Source: Richelia sp. SL_2_1
GTDB lineage: Bacteria > Cyanobacteriota > Cyanobacteriia > Cyanobacteriales > Nostocaceae
Direction: 5' to 3'
Assembly (NCBI GenBank): GCA_012033205.1
Contig: JAAUSO010000001.1
Span: 62,001 to 126,000 of the forward strand
Length of the DNA stretch: 64,000 nt
Below are positions 8,610 to 20,033 of this stretch, in pieces. A program made the translations under genes and the position numbers. Under the pieces are notes generated by a model that was not told the origin of the DNA, did not search any database, and was given only the letters and a program-made list of their open reading frames with translations. How positions within the stretch are numbered: position 1 is the first letter of the stretch; each line of letters begins with the position of its first letter.

Positions 8610-9587
8610 ATGAATAAAAATAACCAATTTCCAACTGAGGATTGGTCAATTCCGGTACCACTAACATCCGAAATTTTACATATAGCCGGGCAATTTGCCA
8701 AACAACAACCAATTGCTACAAAAGCACAACAGGTTTATCTGAATACCCTTGCTGTGTGTGCTGTAAATAACTATTTGCGTATCCTGGGGATTCCAACTAA
8801 TCTCACAGCAGGGGATAGTTGGAATTCTGCGGTGCGTTTAGTTGAAGATGTAGCAGATTTATGGATAATTGGCAAAGGTAGTTTAGAATGTCGTCCGATT
8901 TTATCAGGGAGTTCAACTTGTTCGATTCCTCCTTTAATTGGTTTGGAAAAAATCGGCTATGTAATGGTTGAGATTAATCAAGAATATCAACAAGCTATAT
9001 TACGAGGATTTGCCTCAAATAAACAGTTGAGTGGGCATTTATCTGTGGATAACTTGAATTCCCTTGCAGATTTGCCAGTATACCTCAATCAAATTAGACC
9101 TTTAGTAAATCTAAGTCAATGGTTGAGAAATATCTTTGAAACTGGTTGGGAGACTATAGAAATTTTAGGTAAACAACCGAATCAGCCTGCTTTGGCTTTC
9201 AGAAGCAAATTCAAAACAAATAATTTGCAACGTTGTAAGCTGTTAGAATTAGGACACAAAGGTGAATTAATCGCTTTGATTGTGACAATTATTTCAGAAT
9301 CGAAGTCGCCGTTACTCCGCCTTTCTTCGGCGGGCAGTAAAGCGACCGGCGTTCCCCGGTCAAACATCAATCTTGTTATCGAACTCAAGCCTGGTTCAAG
9401 TCAATGTTATCTACCTGCCAATCTGCAACTCATATTATTAGATGAGCAACAACAAGCAATAATAGATACAAAAACGAAGGAATGTAATCCGCATATCCAA
9501 TTAGATTTAACTGCTGAACCGGGAGAGCATTTTACCATCAAGATACTCAAGGGAGATGTGACTTTCACCGAAAATTTTATCGTTTAG
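8610..9587 (+). CDS. DUF1822 family protein
   Basis: The 325-residue protein starts at ATG 8610; an upstream in-frame ATG at 8568 would overlap the sigma-like gene by 29 bases and adds a non-conserved 14 residues. The C-terminal region matches DUF1822: 'CKLLELGHKGELIALIVTI', 'INLVIELKPGSSQCYLPANLQLILLDEQQ', 'IQLDLTAEPGEHFTIKILKGDV'. The homologue at 26258-27523 shares these blocks. The function of DUF1822 is unknown; its steady pairing with a sigma-like gene suggests a partner or anti-sigma-like role, which is inference. An in-frame palindromic repeat at 9305-9361 inserts about 19 residues between two conserved strands. Confidence 0.8.
   Translation: MNKNNQFPTEDWSIPVPLTSEILHIAGQFAKQQPIATKAQQVYLNTLAVCAVNNYLRILGIPTNLTAGDSWNSAVRLVEDVADLWIIGKGSLECRPILSGSSTCSIPPLIGLEKIGYVMVEINQEYQQAILRGFASNKQLSGHLSVDNLNSLADLPVYLNQIRPLVNLSQWLRNIFETGWETIEILGKQPNQPALAFRSKFKTNNLQRCKLLELGHKGELIALIVTIISESKSPLLRLSSAGSKATGVPRSNINLVIELKPGSSQCYLPANLQLILLDEQQQAIIDTKTKECNPHIQLDLTAEPGEHFTIKILKGDVTFTENFIV
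9305..9361. repeat. Palindromic repeat inserted in frame in the DUF1822 gene
   Basis: A G+C-rich 57-base block with two hairpins, ccgcc/ggcgg and gaccgg/ccggtc, in an A/T-rich gene. It encodes 'PLLRLSSAGSKATGVPRS', absent from the homologue at 26258, and keeps the frame. Confidence 0.65.
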
Positions 9588-9641
9588 CACCCATTTGTTA
9601 ATGATCAAAAAATACTAATTACACCTATTCGGTACAATACA

Positions 9642-11881
<2,240 letters not shown>

Positions 11882-11930
11882 TCATAAATTATAGTCAATA
11901 ATAAAATATTTCTTCGGGGAAAAATTATCT

Positions 11931-11966
11931 AGAGACGTGGTATTGCAACGTCTCTATTTTTTTGTT
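11931..11966 (+). terminator. Probable Rho-independent terminator
   Basis: Stem agagacgt/acgtctct with a short loop followed by 'atttttttg', 50 bases after the adhesin stop codon. Confidence 0.65.
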
Positions 11967-12058
11967 GTTATATCCTCTTTCCTCTAGGTCTGGGGAGGTT
12001 TTTTTAAATCAGTAATCTTCTGCCGGGAAGGGAGTAATACCTGTCAATTGTTCTTAAT

Positions 12059-12409
12059 TCATGATTCTTTAATTACAGATAAAGTGACTGAGTATTGATT
12101 TGATTTACCTGGAATAGGTTTAAATTTGATTAATCCTTGCCAAAGGATATCATCTTCATCTTGAAATCTCCATATACTCCAGTTAGTCCATAAATTAACA
12201 CCTGCGGAAATTTTTTCCCAACCTGCATTTTGCAATTGTTGCTCATAATATTTACTCAGTTCATAAGTAGTTATTTTAGATTCAAGATTTGCCACTAACA
12301 TTGAACCGTCTGGAATAAAATTACCGATGGGTTTTTCAATTAATTTAACATTTAAAGGGAGAGTAAAAAAATTTTGTATACAATCATGATGTATTTGTTT
12401 GATATTCAT
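12059..12409 (-). CDS. Hypothetical protein, 116 residues
   Basis: I do not recognise this gene. It starts MNIKQIHHDCIQNFFTLPLN and is soluble, rich in Trp ('AGWEKISAGVNLWTNWSIWRFQDEDDILWQG') and ends in a probable beta strand region ('NQYSVTLSVIKES'). 'LSKYYEQQLQNAGWE' recalls periplasmic or lipoprotein folds in which a variable 'YY..qL...GW' segment recurs, but no signal peptide is present here. It is convergent with the adhesin pseudogene and separate from the haloperoxidase-like gene by 670 bases. Confidence 0.6.
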   Translation of the reverse strand: MNIKQIHHDCIQNFFTLPLNVKLIEKPIGNFIPDGSMLVANLESKITTYELSKYYEQQLQNAGWEKISAGVNLWTNWSIWRFQDEDDILWQGLIKFKPIPGKSNQYSVTLSVIKES

Positions 12410-13075
12410 AGCTTCAGTTCCGATTCAATTAATAAATAAATAAATACTGATTTATAGCATTGCTTTAAAGCTTTGTGAAATCTTCTGTATTTGTTAAACC
12501 GATATTTTCTCAACTAAAATAGAATTACTAGATGAGATTGAAGATAATCAAAGCTATTTTAGAAAGTTATATTGTGATTCTGCTCGATTATTGCAAGTTA
12601 CGATTAATTTAAAATTACCTATATTTAGTTATAAAAAACAATAGAAAAAGTCAGATAAAAACATGACTAAAGTCATATATTGCTGCAAAAAAACCCGGTT
12701 TTGTGAAAAAAAACCAGGTTATATCATGTGCGGTTAAACACTTGTAATCAAGTTGACTGGGGAACACTCAACAATTACCCATTACTAGTCAACATGATAT
12801 TATAAATTAATTCAGGAGTTTATATTGACACAATCTCCAAAGTATGATGTTGAATATGGTTTTTTTGTGATTTAAATTGCGATCGCGTAGTAAGCTGATG
12901 TGCAGCTAAATTGTATAACGGGAAAACCTGAAAATATTGTAGTGCGTTGGCGCAGCCTGCCCGAAGGGCTTACCAGAAAGCTCGCTAGTATTATACAAAT
13001 TAAATGCGTAACAGCTTACAAGGAAGGCGATCGCAATTTAGTGAAACAGATTCTACAAGGGAAAAGGAATGTTAA
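12410..13075. other. Spacer with a possible gene tail and repeats
   Basis: A 44-codon + strand frame without a start (about 12505-12643), encoding 'DEIEDNQSYFRKLYCDSARL' and ending 'IFSYKKQ', looks protein-like and could be a gene remnant of unknown type. A weak hairpin 'acccggttt..aaaccaggt' lies at 12692-12719. Near 12941-12975 is a 'gcgttggcgcagcctgcccgaagggc' dispersed repeat common in Nostocales. No other gene is visible. Confidence 0.4.
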
Positions 13076-14686
13076 TTAGCCAAAATTATCAAAGACAAAA
13101 TTACCGATATTTTCACCGACACTGACACCATCTACATTTGCAGCGTTAATATGAACTCCACCAAAAAGACGACTATCGGCATTTTCATTAGCAGCTTGGG
13201 AAAAACTACCATATGAACGAGAAACACCTGGTAATTCTTGAGAAGGAATCTCAAAACTGGTATTATCACCGAAAAAGCCAGCCAGAATAGCACTAGCTGC
13301 ACCACCAAAAACAGAATGTCCCGATATGTAATCTGGAAATGAAGGAGTATCTAATAAAGGTTCCCAATTTGGATCAGCAATAGTATTAGGATTATTATCT
13401 GCGTCAGCTTCTCGAATCGCAGTTATGGGACGAAGTTGTTCGTAGACATACTTTGCGTCCCATGCTGCAATCCCTGCATCAGCTAAACCAGTATTTAAGA
13501 CTGCAAATAACTTGGCATTATCTTCCAAGCTATTACCCTTTTCTAATGCCACCTCTTGAGCAATTTGATTCCACTGACCGGGTGGTCTAAATGAATCATC
13601 ACGGTCATAAGCCCAAAATTGGGCGATTTGAGTTTGGTCTGCGTTACGAGCAGTACTATTTTCTGCACCCAATTCCTTGACTTGATTTAGCTGTGTCGCG
13701 TAAAAAGGACTGTTGTATTGGGGGAATGTATTCGGACGAAATTGATTACCGCTTTCCAAGACAAATGGAGTCACTCCTCCCCAATCTGGAAATAATGCTT
13801 CGTCTACAAAACCGGGTATTTGATTTGTAGTATCACCATCACTAAAAGTAAATTGCCAATCACCTATCCCATTTCCGGGTGTAAAGGGTACTTGTGCAGT
13901 TGCTGAACCATCATTTTGCCGTTCGTTGATTATTTTGTCAGCAGCTTGTTTTCCTAGTTTAAACCCATTGTCCCTTGCTTCAGTATCAGGAATTGCTTCA
14001 AGAAAATCATCTCGTAACTTTTGAATTGTAGATGCTTGTGTGGGAAACAATCTAATTAATGTTTGAGAAGCTGCTCCCACTACCGCAGCTTCATCAGATG
14101 CATCTGGTGCTTGCAAAACAGCATCATAAATTGCTTGGTGAACAATTGCTTGTTGACGTGCTGCGAATGGAGGTGGAGTTCCACCACCTCCATCTTTTCC
14201 CGTAGCTTGAATGGTATTTAAGAGAATCGAATTCCATTGAATAACAGCGTCACCTTGGGTAATTAATTGAGCATCTGAAAGGTTATTTTCCCCATTCTGA
14301 TTGCCTGATTCTACTTCTGCAAATAGATAGTATAAACCTGGTGCAACAACACTGGCAGTGCGAAAATCAGACCCCGCGAAATCGATAGTTAAAGTTTGAG
14401 ATTCTCCGGGAGCTAAGGTAATGTTGTCTTGTTTAAGAGTACCTAAAAGTTCATCAGTACCTTTGAGCAAATCATTTCCATCAGCACTAACATCGTCTAT
14501 TCTGTTGAGATTATCTAAATCTAATTCCTTATCAGTAGAAGCGTAAAGTTTTAGGTCTAAAGGTCCGTTGAAATCTGTATTTCCTTGATTGGTAATAGTA
14601 ACTTCAACTTTACCTTGTTCGTCAGGAAAAATTGTCGGTGTTTGAATTACTTCACCGAAATCAACAGTTAAATTTGCGTCAGCCAT
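13076..14686 (-). CDS. Vanadium haloperoxidase-like (PAP2 superfamily) protein
   Basis: The 536-residue protein has an N-terminal CARDB-like beta domain (about 1-140; 'VEVTITNQGNTDFNGPLDLKL', 'LAPGESQTLTIDF'). The C-terminal PAP2/vanadium haloperoxidase domain carries the three motifs: K412-X6-R419-P420, SGH with His457 ('FPDYISGHSVFGGA') and SR-X5-H (505-512, 'SRLFGGVH'). The usual Asp four residues after the last His is Ala here. Members either oxidise halides with peroxide or remove phosphate; motifs alone do not decide which. No signal peptide is visible, although many such proteins are exported. The gene stands alone, 180 bases from the RTX gene on the same strand, so the two could be cotranscribed. 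The start has 'aggagatact' in front. Confidence 0.8.
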   Translation of the reverse strand: MADANLTVDFGEVIQTPTIFPDEQGKVEVTITNQGNTDFNGPLDLKLYASTDKELDLDNLNRIDDVSADGNDLLKGTDELLGTLKQDNITLAPGESQTLTIDFAGSDFRTASVVAPGLYYLFAEVESGNQNGENNLSDAQLITQGDAVIQWNSILLNTIQATGKDGGGGTPPPFAARQQAIVHQAIYDAVLQAPDASDEAAVVGAASQTLIRLFPTQASTIQKLRDDFLEAIPDTEARDNGFKLGKQAADKIINERQNDGSATAQVPFTPGNGIGDWQFTFSDGDTTNQIPGFVDEALFPDWGGVTPFVLESGNQFRPNTFPQYNSPFYATQLNQVKELGAENSTARNADQTQIAQFWAYDRDDSFRPPGQWNQIAQEVALEKGNSLEDNAKLFAVLNTGLADAGIAAWDAKYVYEQLRPITAIREADADNNPNTIADPNWEPLLDTPSFPDYISGHSVFGGAASAILAGFFGDNTSFEIPSQELPGVSRSYGSFSQAANENADSRLFGGVHINAANVDGVSVGENIGNFVFDNFG

Positions 14687-14855
14687 AAGTATCTCCTCTT
14701 GATGTAATATTCTGTTTTATAGCTGTAAAAGCTTCTGTATTGATTAAACTCGGAATTTTCTAGTAATAAATAATAGATATTTAAATTATTTACCACTTAT
14801 TACTAAATAAAATGAAAATGCTTACAATACCTTATCTATTAACAGCTACTAAAAA

Positions 14856-16121
14856 TTAAACGAAAACAAATTGAGTAGTATCATTTAAACTCAGAGTCTC
14901 AAGTGGTATTTCCTGAACAACAGCAATTAATTCGGGTGTATTTTGTCCTTCATTCAAAAATATTCCCGTACCAGAAATATTGTCAATAGGAGATGTACCC
15001 AAAGAATACATATTCTCTGAACCTGCTAATTGAATTTTATCGGCACCACGAATCACACCATCACCAACAAAACCAAAATCAGTAATTAAAGCATAATCCC
15101 CAATGCCATTGTTGTCGATATTGCTATTGCTATAGAGAACTACATCTTCAATAACAACATCATTACCATTTTCATCTCTACCCTTAGCTTCAGCAAGTCC
15201 TAAAACAAAAGTATCGTTATCTCTACCACCAGTTAAAGTATCTCTCTCCCCAAAACCAAATCCTAACTCTGGAAGACCAAAAAAATCTGTATCAGTACCA
15301 ATTAACTTATCCTTACCTCTTCCGCCCTTAAGTTGATCATTACCTTGTCCACCAGTAAGTTCGTCGCTTCCTTGATTTCCTTCCAGGATATCATTACCCT
15401 TACCACCATAAACTTTGTCGTTACCACCTCCACCAATTACAGTATCATCGCCACCGACAGTGGAAAAAGGTTCTCCCTCAAAACTATCACCGTAAATAGT
15501 ATCTTCTCCTTGATTTCCATAGACTAAATCGTTCCCATCTCCACCTTCAGCATAATCATTTGCATCACCACCATAAATAGTATCTTCACGGTCTTGTCCG
15601 TAGAGAATATCATTTCCATCACCACCATAAATGGTATCATTACCGCTGCCAATTAAGCTGGAATTTTCACTCGCAGAATAATCTCCAAAAATCAGATCAA
15701 CTCCGCCATTTCCTTCGATAAAATCATTTTCACCTCCACCACTAATAATGTCATCTCCAGCTTGACCAAAAATTTCGTCATCGCCACCCAAAGCGATAAT
15801 ATTATCGTTTATATCAGTACCGATAATTGTTTCACCATTGGGAGTACCGATGATTCTATTCAAACCAGGAATAGTACTATCAGTTGTGGGTACTTGTAAA
15901 TCTGGTTCAAATCCTGGTGTTTGGCTTGGAGGTGGTTGTAATACTTCAGATTCTTGTTGCTGGAGGATTTCTAACCTAGTTTGTTGCTCTGGAGTTAATT
16001 GAATACCTACTGGTTGAGTAGATTCAAAAATCGCTTCTTGTGTTGCACTAGGTTGTTCCGCTTCTGCTTCTGCGACTGCTTCAAGTTGTAATTCTTGTTC
16101 TAATGTTAGATTTTCTGCCAT
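14856..16121 (-). CDS. RTX (haemolysin-type calcium-binding) repeat protein
   Basis: I take the start at 16121 because it has 'gaggaaaaaac' just before ATG; an in-frame ATG at 16172 lacks this. The 421-residue product has an acidic N-terminus (about 1-100) and then about 12 nonapeptide GGxGxDxx(I/L/F) repeats ('GGDGNDILYGQ', 'GGGGNDKVYGG', 'GGQGNDQLKGG'), the calcium-binding beta-roll of RTX proteins. The C-terminus ends 'LNDTTQFVFV' and matches the end of the RTX protein at 37513-38421 ('LDNPNQFSFV'), including 'DYALITDF' and 'SGTGIF'. RTX proteins are usually secreted by type I systems; no transporter gene is nearby. It is probably a cell-surface or sheath protein. Both elements carry one copy. 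Confidence 0.85.
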   Translation of the reverse strand: MAENLTLEQELQLEAVAEAEAEQPSATQEAIFESTQPVGIQLTPEQQTRLEILQQQESEVLQPPPSQTPGFEPDLQVPTTDSTIPGLNRIIGTPNGETIIGTDINDNIIALGGDDEIFGQAGDDIISGGGENDFIEGNGGVDLIFGDYSASENSSLIGSGNDTIYGGDGNDILYGQDREDTIYGGDANDYAEGGDGNDLVYGNQGEDTIYGDSFEGEPFSTVGGDDTVIGGGGNDKVYGGKGNDILEGNQGSDELTGGQGNDQLKGGRGKDKLIGTDTDFFGLPELGFGFGERDTLTGGRDNDTFVLGLAEAKGRDENGNDVVIEDVVLYSNSNIDNNGIGDYALITDFGFVGDGVIRGADKIQLAGSENMYSLGTSPIDNISGTGIFLNEGQNTPELIAVVQEIPLETLSLNDTTQFVFV

Positions 16122-16795
16122 TGTTTTTTCCTCATTAATTACGTGACATATTCCACCAGTTACTGTAATCAAAAATTACAATAACTAATCAATGCAAATA
16201 GTTCTGTCTAGAGAGAGATGATTGATTCGGCGTGATTTTGAAATCCTTGGGAGACTCTACACTTAAAATTCCGCCCTTGGATTCAGCAACGCCATTGATT
16301 CAGATTATTTGGAAAGCCTAGTGCAAGATGATGAAATTGATTATTTCCTAGTTTTAGGAACAGTTGATTTCTGGCGAATTACTTATTCAAAATATAAATC
16401 CAACTTTCACACAATATTCAGACAAAGCTGATTTATATCTCTAGAGATTTATCTGATGAGCTAAAGCTTGATATGGCTTTACTCTCTTTTATTTAAAACT
16501 ATATTCTGTGAATGTCAATACATTTTTCCAAGTTGAAATCACATAATTCTCTCAATTATGTTTTTTTTGAAAATTAAATTATTCTTAAATTATCTTGAAC
16601 CGCCAAAATATGAAGTTTTGATGAAGAAGAAAATTTTTAGATATAGCTAGCGAAAAAGTTGTTTGAGAGACGTAGTAACTAATGACATCGGAAAATGATG
16701 TAGATATTGCTCGACTTATAACCTATCATTTCTTTTCTTGAACAAATAGTTCTGATTAAAACTAGTGTTTGACAAAAGTATATAAGGAGGAAACG
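16122..16795. other. Spacer with a gene-like remnant
   Basis: A + strand frame without start at about 16265-16431 encodes 'NAIDSDYLESLVQDDEIDYF' followed by 'LVLGTVDFWRITYSK' and a stop. It looks protein-like but I cannot identify it. The rest is A/T-rich, with the promoter of the divergent RTX and HTH genes presumably inside. Confidence 0.4.
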
Positions 16796-17251
16796 ATGAA
16801 GATAGCTAAAAGTTTGTATTTAACATCTTCCCAGCGCCAGATATTGCAAAAAAGTTTAGAATATAATTTACGTCCTGAATTTCGTCGTCGAATTCATATT
16901 ATGCTACTTGCGGATGTAGGTGAATCTCAAACAAATATATGTAAAAAACTAGGTTGTTCACATGAGGCTGCACGGTACTGGATTTATATGTTAAAAACAA
17001 ATCGATTTTATAAATGGAATGATTCTCCCATCGGAAGACCTAAGATAGTGAGTGAAAAGTATATTCAACGGTTACAAGAATTAGTAACTAATAGTCCGCG
17101 AGAATATGGTTATGCATTTGAACGATGGACGGCACAATGGTTAAAAAAACATTTAGCAAAAGAGTTAGGAATTAGTATTAGTAACTATCATATTACTCGG
17201 TTACTAAAATCAATGGGACTTTCTACTGTAAATAAGAATAAATCAAAATAA
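16796..17251 (+). CDS. Small helix-turn-helix protein (IS630-like DNA-binding domain)
   Basis: The start at 16796 is preceded by a perfect 'aaggagg' 5 bases upstream; an in-frame ATG at 16769 has no such site. The 151-residue protein has an N-terminal HTH ('ESQTNICKKLGCSHEAARYWIYML') and a second winged segment ('YGYAFERWTAQWLKKHLAKELGISISNYHITRLLKSMG'), like the DNA-binding half of IS630 transposases. The DDE catalytic part is absent and the frame ends cleanly, so it may be a stand-alone regulator derived from a transposase rather than an IS. It is convergent with the TPR-CHAT gene, 43 bases apart, and could regulate neighbours. Confidence 0.7.
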   Translation: MKIAKSLYLTSSQRQILQKSLEYNLRPEFRRRIHIMLLADVGESQTNICKKLGCSHEAARYWIYMLKTNRFYKWNDSPIGRPKIVSEKYIQRLQELVTNSPREYGYAFERWTAQWLKKHLAKELGISISNYHITRLLKSMGLSTVNKNKSK

Positions 17252-17294
17252 ATCAAAATAAATCAAATAAATAATTGAGATTAAAGAGTACTTA

Positions 17295-19808
17295 TTAGAG
17301 CCAATTACCGACCAAAATATAAGAAGACCAAAAGTAAGGAATACTATATTCTTCCTGCTTTAATAAAGATAATTGAGCATTGCGTAAAGCTTGTGATTTA
17401 GTAATATGAGATTTTGTTAATTCCTGATAAAACTGACTAATTAATTCAGCGGTAGAAGCATCATTTAAAGTCCATAAAGATGCAACCGTACTCCTAGCAC
17501 CTGCTTGGATAGCGACACCGGCTAAACCTAAAGTTGCTCGTCGATCTCCAGTGGCTGTTTCACAAGCACTTAAAACAAGTAATTCTATGGCTTCGGGACG
17601 ATTTTCTTCTCTATTACGCAGTAATTGACTAAGTTGATTGATTTTGATAGGCTGGTCGTATGCTAAAAGAAAAGTTTGCTCGGAACTAGAACTAAATTGA
17701 CCGTGAGTTGCGAAATGAACGATAGAGAAAGGTTGCTGATTGACTTGTTTTTCAACAGCATTACTTGTAAATTCCTGATTGAGAAGTATTTTAGCGTTGG
17801 TTACTTGAGAATTAATTTGCTGTAATTCTTGTTCAACATAATTGAGTTTAGGAAAATTAAATCGTTCTTGACTCAACCCAGCCATTAATATATTTAAATT
17901 GTGTTTTGGTAATGCTTTTAATTCGTATAGTTGTAAACCAGGGCTAATAGCAATACTATATTTTTCTATCAGATATTGTTTCCCATCATAAAGAGTTGCA
18001 GGAGGAATATTACGTAAAGAACCATCAAGTACAAAGACTAAATTATTAATTTTGTGATTTTGTAAATATTTATCTGCTGGTTGAAGTAACCAAGTATATA
18101 ACTTTTGAAAATGGGCTTGATTGTCTGCTCCAATTTTACGTTCTTCGATATCAGTTCGTAATTTATTAATAGTTACTTCTACTTCTGTTTGAGATATATA
18201 AGTAGCGTAGTGTATTAATGGTGAATGGGGTAATTTGAGAATAATTTCTAATCTGTCTGGTAAAATAATCGGATAAATTATAGCTGTGTTCAAGTTTTGT
18301 TGATCGACTACATCATCAAGTACAATTTTGTTATCAAAACAAGCGGAACGAAAGAAGTTATCGATTTCTACTATCTGAAGAGATTCAATTACTTCACGAG
18401 CAATGATGAGATTTTGTTGATTTTGTTGGTTATTTTCTACAGTTTGCAAAAGTAAATCAACGTATTGTCGATATACGGGTTCTATACTTTCGCGAAAAGT
18501 AAATTGTAGGTTGGAATTAATATTAACCAAATCGCTACGTAAATATTTAAGAATCTGCCATGCTTGATGATAAGATGCAATTGCTTGATTAATATTACCC
18601 TGTTGACGATACAATCTTCCTGTTTGCCATTGTAATTGATAAATAATATCTTTAGCATTAATATAATTAGCAATCATCAATGCTTGTTGAGTAACTTTCT
18701 GAGCTTCATTTATTTGTTTATTTTGTTCGTAAAGCTCACCTAAATGTCCTAATGCATAAGATTCTGCTCGTTTATCTTTAATAGTTTGCGCTTGTTGAAT
18801 TGCTGTTGATAGTATTTGAGCAATATCTAACCATGAAGGAGTTTGAATGCTAATATTTTGTTTCAATTTTTGTAATGTTTTAGCAAAATTTATCTGTTTA
18901 TAAACTGATTTTCGACTGGGTAATAAATGTTGAATTTCTCGGTTGATTTGAGGTATTAATTCTTGTGCATCTGGAAATTTTCTTATTTCTACAAGCAAGC
19001 TAAAAAGATTTAGTTGTGCTTGTAAATGTAAATCAGATTTTAATGGTGCTATCTTAGCTGCTTGCTGATAAAATTCAATTGCTAAAGATTTAGATTTACT
19101 TTCTTGTTGAATGCGAGTAGTATTACCCAGACTAATTAAAGTTTCACTGATTTCTTGATTTGCTTTTATGGAAGATGCAATCATCAAGCTTTGTTGCAAA
19201 ATTTGTTTTGATTCATTTAGGTTCCCAACCATGCGTAAAACATCGGCAAGGCTGCGTAAACCGACTGATTTTAATATAGAATCTGGCTGTTGCTCTAAAC
19301 TTTCTTGAACAGAGTTTAATGTGTTTTGTGCCTGAATAAATAACCCTAAAGCTTGCATTGCTTGAGCTTGATTGATGCGAGATTGTATCAAGGCTGGTTG
19401 TAAATTTAGTCGAGAATAAATTAGGTAAGCATCTTGCCAATTTTTGATTGCATTTTCAAATTCTCCTTGTGCAAATTGCAAATTACCTTTAACATCTAAT
19501 GATTGTGCATAAATTTGATAAACCTGATTATTTTTTGACAAAAATTCCAATAAATTAAGTGAGTTATTAATAGTTTTTTCGGCTTTTTGCCATTGTCCTA
19601 ATTTTTGATACGCTAAGGAGAGATTGCTTAAAGTTATGGCTTGATTTAATTTATCACCATTGGCTTGATATTTTGCAATTGCTTGTTTTAATAATTCTAC
19701 TGCTTCCTCTACTCTTCCTATTTCATAAAATTTTTTACTTTGTTCAATTAAATTTTCTGTTTGCACATAATTAACAAATAGAGGTGTTGCTAAAACCGGC
19801 GGTAACAC
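17295..19808 (-). CDS. TPR-CHAT protease
   Basis: The 837-residue protein has about ten TPR units in the first 430 residues and a C-terminal CHAT caspase-like domain. His702 ('HFATHGQFSS') and Cys749 ('LVLSACETATGD') form the expected dyad, followed by 'GLAGVAIQAGARSTVASLW' and the C-terminal 'SSYILVGNWL'. The TPRs probably bind a partner or substrate. The GTG at 19808 is the first usable start in frame, but codons upstream of it in frame read 'IKHLSLIVLISLILT' and run into 'VLPPVLA', a signal peptide. An ATG at about 19869 would join this if one A were added to the A6 run near 19852-19857. So the true start may be upstream and frameshifted. Close homologue at 34598-37384. Confidence 0.85.
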   Translation of the reverse strand: MLPPVLATPLFVNYVQTENLIEQSKKFYEIGRVEEAVELLKQAIAKYQANGDKLNQAITLSNLSLAYQKLGQWQKAEKTINNSLNLLEFLSKNNQVYQIYAQSLDVKGNLQFAQGEFENAIKNWQDAYLIYSRLNLQPALIQSRINQAQAMQALGLFIQAQNTLNSVQESLEQQPDSILKSVGLRSLADVLRMVGNLNESKQILQQSLMIASSIKANQEISETLISLGNTTRIQQESKSKSLAIEFYQQAAKIAPLKSDLHLQAQLNLFSLLVEIRKFPDAQELIPQINREIQHLLPSRKSVYKQINFAKTLQKLKQNISIQTPSWLDIAQILSTAIQQAQTIKDKRAESYALGHLGELYEQNKQINEAQKVTQQALMIANYINAKDIIYQLQWQTGRLYRQQGNINQAIASYHQAWQILKYLRSDLVNINSNLQFTFRESIEPVYRQYVDLLLQTVENNQQNQQNLIIAREVIESLQIVEIDNFFRSACFDNKIVLDDVVDQQNLNTAIIYPIILPDRLEIILKLPHSPLIHYATYISQTEVEVTINKLRTDIEERKIGADNQAHFQKLYTWLLQPADKYLQNHKINNLVFVLDGSLRNIPPATLYDGKQYLIEKYSIAISPGLQLYELKALPKHNLNILMAGLSQERFNFPKLNYVEQELQQINSQVTNAKILLNQEFTSNAVEKQVNQQPFSIVHFATHGQFSSSSEQTFLLAYDQPIKINQLSQLLRNREENRPEAIELLVLSACETATGDRRATLGLAGVAIQAGARSTVASLWTLNDASTAELISQFYQELTKSHITKSQALRNAQLSLLKQEEYSIPYFWSSYILVGNWL

Positions 19809-19870
19809 AGTTAAAATTAATGATATTAATACTATTAAACTTAAATGTTTGATTTTTTGATTAACATCAT

Positions 19871-19995
19871 AATCAGTTATCAGTAAACAGTTATCAGTTA
19901 TCAGTAAACAGTTATCAGTAAACAGTTATCAGTTATCAGTAAACAGTTATCAGGTATCAGTTATCAGTTATCAGGTATGAGGTATCAGTTATCAT
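19871..19995. repeat. Long run of TTATCAG/GTAAACA heptamer repeats
   Basis: About 125 bases of TTATCAG, TTATCAGTAAACAG and TTATCAGGTATCAG units. It separates the TPR-CHAT gene from the recombinase gene. Tandem heptamers of this sort are a known cyanobacterial repeat class. Confidence 0.85.
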
Positions 19996-20033
19996 TTAGC
20001 AGTACAGGTGAACACACTTCACTGTCAACTGAT

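Noticed and set aside
19871-19995. Long TTATCAG repeat array as a CRISPR
   Set aside because: Units are 7-14 bases in direct tandem with no unique spacers, and there are no cas genes.
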